DNA of 64,000 nt, taken from contig PERI01000001.1 of the NCBI GenBank assembly GCA_002928515.1, positions 1 to 64,000 on the forward strand, written 5' to 3'. The translations under genes and the position numbers were made by a program. Below are positions 62,624 through 64,000 of this stretch, piece by piece. Source of the DNA: Hyphomicrobium sp. (lineage in GTDB: Bacteria; Pseudomonadota; Alphaproteobacteria; Rhizobiales; Hyphomicrobiaceae). The notes below the pieces were generated by a model. That model was not told where the DNA came from and ran no database searches. It saw nothing but the letters and a program-made list of their open reading frames with translations. Every line of letters begins with the position of its first letter. Positions within the stretch are counted from its first letter, which is position 1.

Positions 62624-64000
62624 TCATCCGCGAAATGTGTTGGTCGCACTTTGATCCAGATTTGCGACCGGGATATCTATTGTCACCGTCAAGCCTTCGC
62701 GTTCCCAGTGGCGTTCGAGTTTCGCGCCGAGTTGGGTAACTGCGGCTGTTACAACCAGCTCGGAGCCAAACCCCGATCGTGTCGGAGCCTCTTCGACGAT
62801 GGGACCACCGCGTTCACGCCACCTAATCGTGAGGGTTTCGCTCGCTGCATTGCACGAGATCGCAAGTTCACCTGCTTCTGCGGACAAGGCTCCGTACTTC
62901 ACAGAGTTGGTTGCCAATTCGTGTAACGCGAGTGCCAGCGCTGTAGCCGTGCGCATGTCTATTGGTGCGTCACAGCCATCGACAATGATGCGTTCGGGAT
63001 TTTCGGGCTCACGATAGGGCGCGAGCACAGTTGCGATAAGGCCATGCACGGTATGGTCATGATCAAAGGTCGCGTGCACACTATTGGCTCCGTCGGATTT
63101 GACGTACTTGTGTGCCTTAGCGAGAGCGAGGATTCGTCCTCCGACCGTATCTGCAAATTCACGCGCTGCCGGTACGCCTCGGGCGGACATGTTGACCAAG
63201 CTACTGACCACAGCGAAAATATTCTGAATGCGGTGGGCTAGTTCGCGAGCGATTAAATCGCGCTGCGTTTCTGCACTTTTGAGATCGTGGATGTCGGTAC
63301 AGGTTCCAAACCAGCGCTCGATCACACCAGTGCTGTCTCTGATCGGCAAAGCGCGACCGAGCGTCCAGCGATACTGACCGGACTTGTGACGCAGGCGATA
63401 CTCAATTTCGTAGGGCTCGCCTGTCGCCAGCGAATGGCGCCACTGTGTCCACGCTTTTTGCTGATCTTCGGCATGGAACATGTCATTCCATCCTTCGCCG
63501 TCGGTTGAGCCATATGGCACACCCGTGAACTCGTACCAGCGGTCGTTGTAATAATCGTGGAAGCCGTCGGGACGGGTTGACCAGACCATCTGCGGCATGG
63601 TGCTGAGAATTTCGCGCCAACGTTTCTCTGTAAAAGTCAGACCGATTTGATCTTCAACGATGGCTGCGAGATCGTAGAGCGTGCGTTCGTCATGATCGCT
63701 CCAATCGCGCGGCTTTGCATCGATGGCGCAGAGTGAGCCTAGTACGTGGCCGGTTGGTCCATGCAGCGGGACACCGAGATAGGCAACAACGCTGAGATCT
63801 TTGATCGCCATGTTTTGTGCGACGAGAGGATGACTGCGTGCGTCGGTCACCCTAAGTGTTCGGCTTTCTGCAACCACATGTTTGCAGAAGGAATGCGAGA
63901 GCGGGGTTTGACGGCTGGAATCCCAAGGCTCAGGCAATCCAACGGTACTTTTGAAGAACTGCCGGTCTTCATCGACAAGAGTGACGAGTGCTACGGGAAC
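62624..64000 (-). CDS. GAF-PAS-HWE family histidine kinase, N-terminus outside window
   Basis: 458 residues are visible; the reading frame continues through the right edge. A GAF domain (VALVTLVDEDRQFFKSTVGL at the very edge, then HPLVAQNMAIKDLSVVAYLGVPL) is followed by a PAS domain (WREILSTMPQMVWSTRPDGFHDYYNDRW ... RWFGTCTDIHDLK). The HWE kinase core comes last: H-box ARELAHRIQNIFAVV, N-box ALHELATNSVKYGAL and the WRERGG motif. Typically a light-, redox- or nutrient-sensing kinase that phosphorylates a separate regulator; no regulator gene is in the window. Confidence 0.93.
   Translation of the reverse strand, partial: VPVALVTLVDEDRQFFKSTVGLPEPWDSSRQTPLSHSFCKHVVAESRTLRVTDARSHPLVAQNMAIKDLSVVAYLGVPLHGPTGHVLGSLCAIDAKPRDWSDHDERTLYDLAAIVEDQIGLTFTEKRWREILSTMPQMVWSTRPDGFHDYYNDRWYEFTGVPYGSTDGEGWNDMFHAEDQQKAWTQWRHSLATGEPYEIEYRLRHKSGQYRWTLGRALPIRDSTGVIERWFGTCTDIHDLKSAETQRDLIARELAHRIQNIFAVVSSLVNMSARGVPAAREFADTVGGRILALAKAHKYVKSDGANSVHATFDHDHTVHGLIATVLAPYREPENPERIIVDGCDAPIDMRTATALALALHELATNSVKYGALSAEAGELAISCNAASETLTIRWRERGGPIVEEAPTRSGFGSELVVTAAVTQLGAKLERHWEREGLTVTIDIPVANLDQSATNTFRG

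Overview
The window looks like a chromosomal segment of an alphaproteobacterium of the order Hyphomicrobiales (Rhizobiales), probably a Hyphomicrobium-like methylotroph. The evidence is gene order and family content: lptCA-lptB-rpoN-hpf-ptsN, a TIGR02300 gene divergent from aroA-cmk, Hsp20 with DUF1150, a CP4-type (class II) EPSP synthase, intracellular PHB depolymerase, a HWE histidine kinase, and a pqqA gene (29 residues) very similar to methylotroph PqqA. The genus is inference; the class and order are well supported.

Layout. 1-2.6 kb: the end of a probable genomic island (membrane proteins of unknown function plus an AlpA/excisionase-like regulator) abutting the 3' end of tRNA-Arg(CCG). 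2.8-16.7 kb: polA, mgtC-like, phaZ, cspA-infA, an M15-type peptidase, three small envelope or secreted proteins, lepA, a phasin-like protein and a SulP transporter. 16.7-33.3 kb: sterol desaturase family protein, lytic transglycosylase, NDH-2, then rpmI-rplT-pheS-pheT and, 7.6 kb away, infC. In between lie an SH3 protein, an MFS transporter, small membrane or secreted proteins, a long CoA-transferase and a stand-alone cyclic-nucleotide-binding protein. 33.5-36.3 kb: an AT-richer patch with three glycosyltransferase-like genes. 36.4-42 kb: a hydrolase, a secreted protein, a gst-queG-epimerase operon and uppP. 42-48 kb: the LPS-export/nitrogen block ptsN, hpf, rpoN, lptB and an LptC-LptA-LptA fusion. 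48-52 kb: RNase D behind tRNA-Leu(CAG), an NDUFA9-like protein, Hsp20 with DUF1150, and orphan pqqA with its own terminator. 52.4-59.4 kb: Uup-type ABC-F, a DUF3089 hydrolase, cstA-ybdD, a PD-(D/E)XK-like orphan and tRNA-Ala(GGC). 59.5-64 kb: TIGR02300, aroA, a membrane-fused cmk, and a GAF-PAS-HWE kinase cut by the right edge.

Working together: translation factors and aminoacylation (infA, infC, lepA, rpmI, rplT, pheST, three tRNAs, queG, hpf) dominate, followed by envelope biogenesis (LPS transport, undecaprenyl-PP recycling, murein lysis, glycosyltransferases) and storage-polymer use (phaZ, phasin-like protein). I found no CRISPR array, insertion sequence or full mobile element. The most unusual points are the membrane-CMP kinase fusion, the LptC-LptA-LptA fusion, IF-1 with a Gly/Pro/Arg tail behind a perfect 12-bp leader hairpin, an AUC-initiated infC, an isolated pqqA and an orphan nuclease-like gene beside tRNA-Ala.
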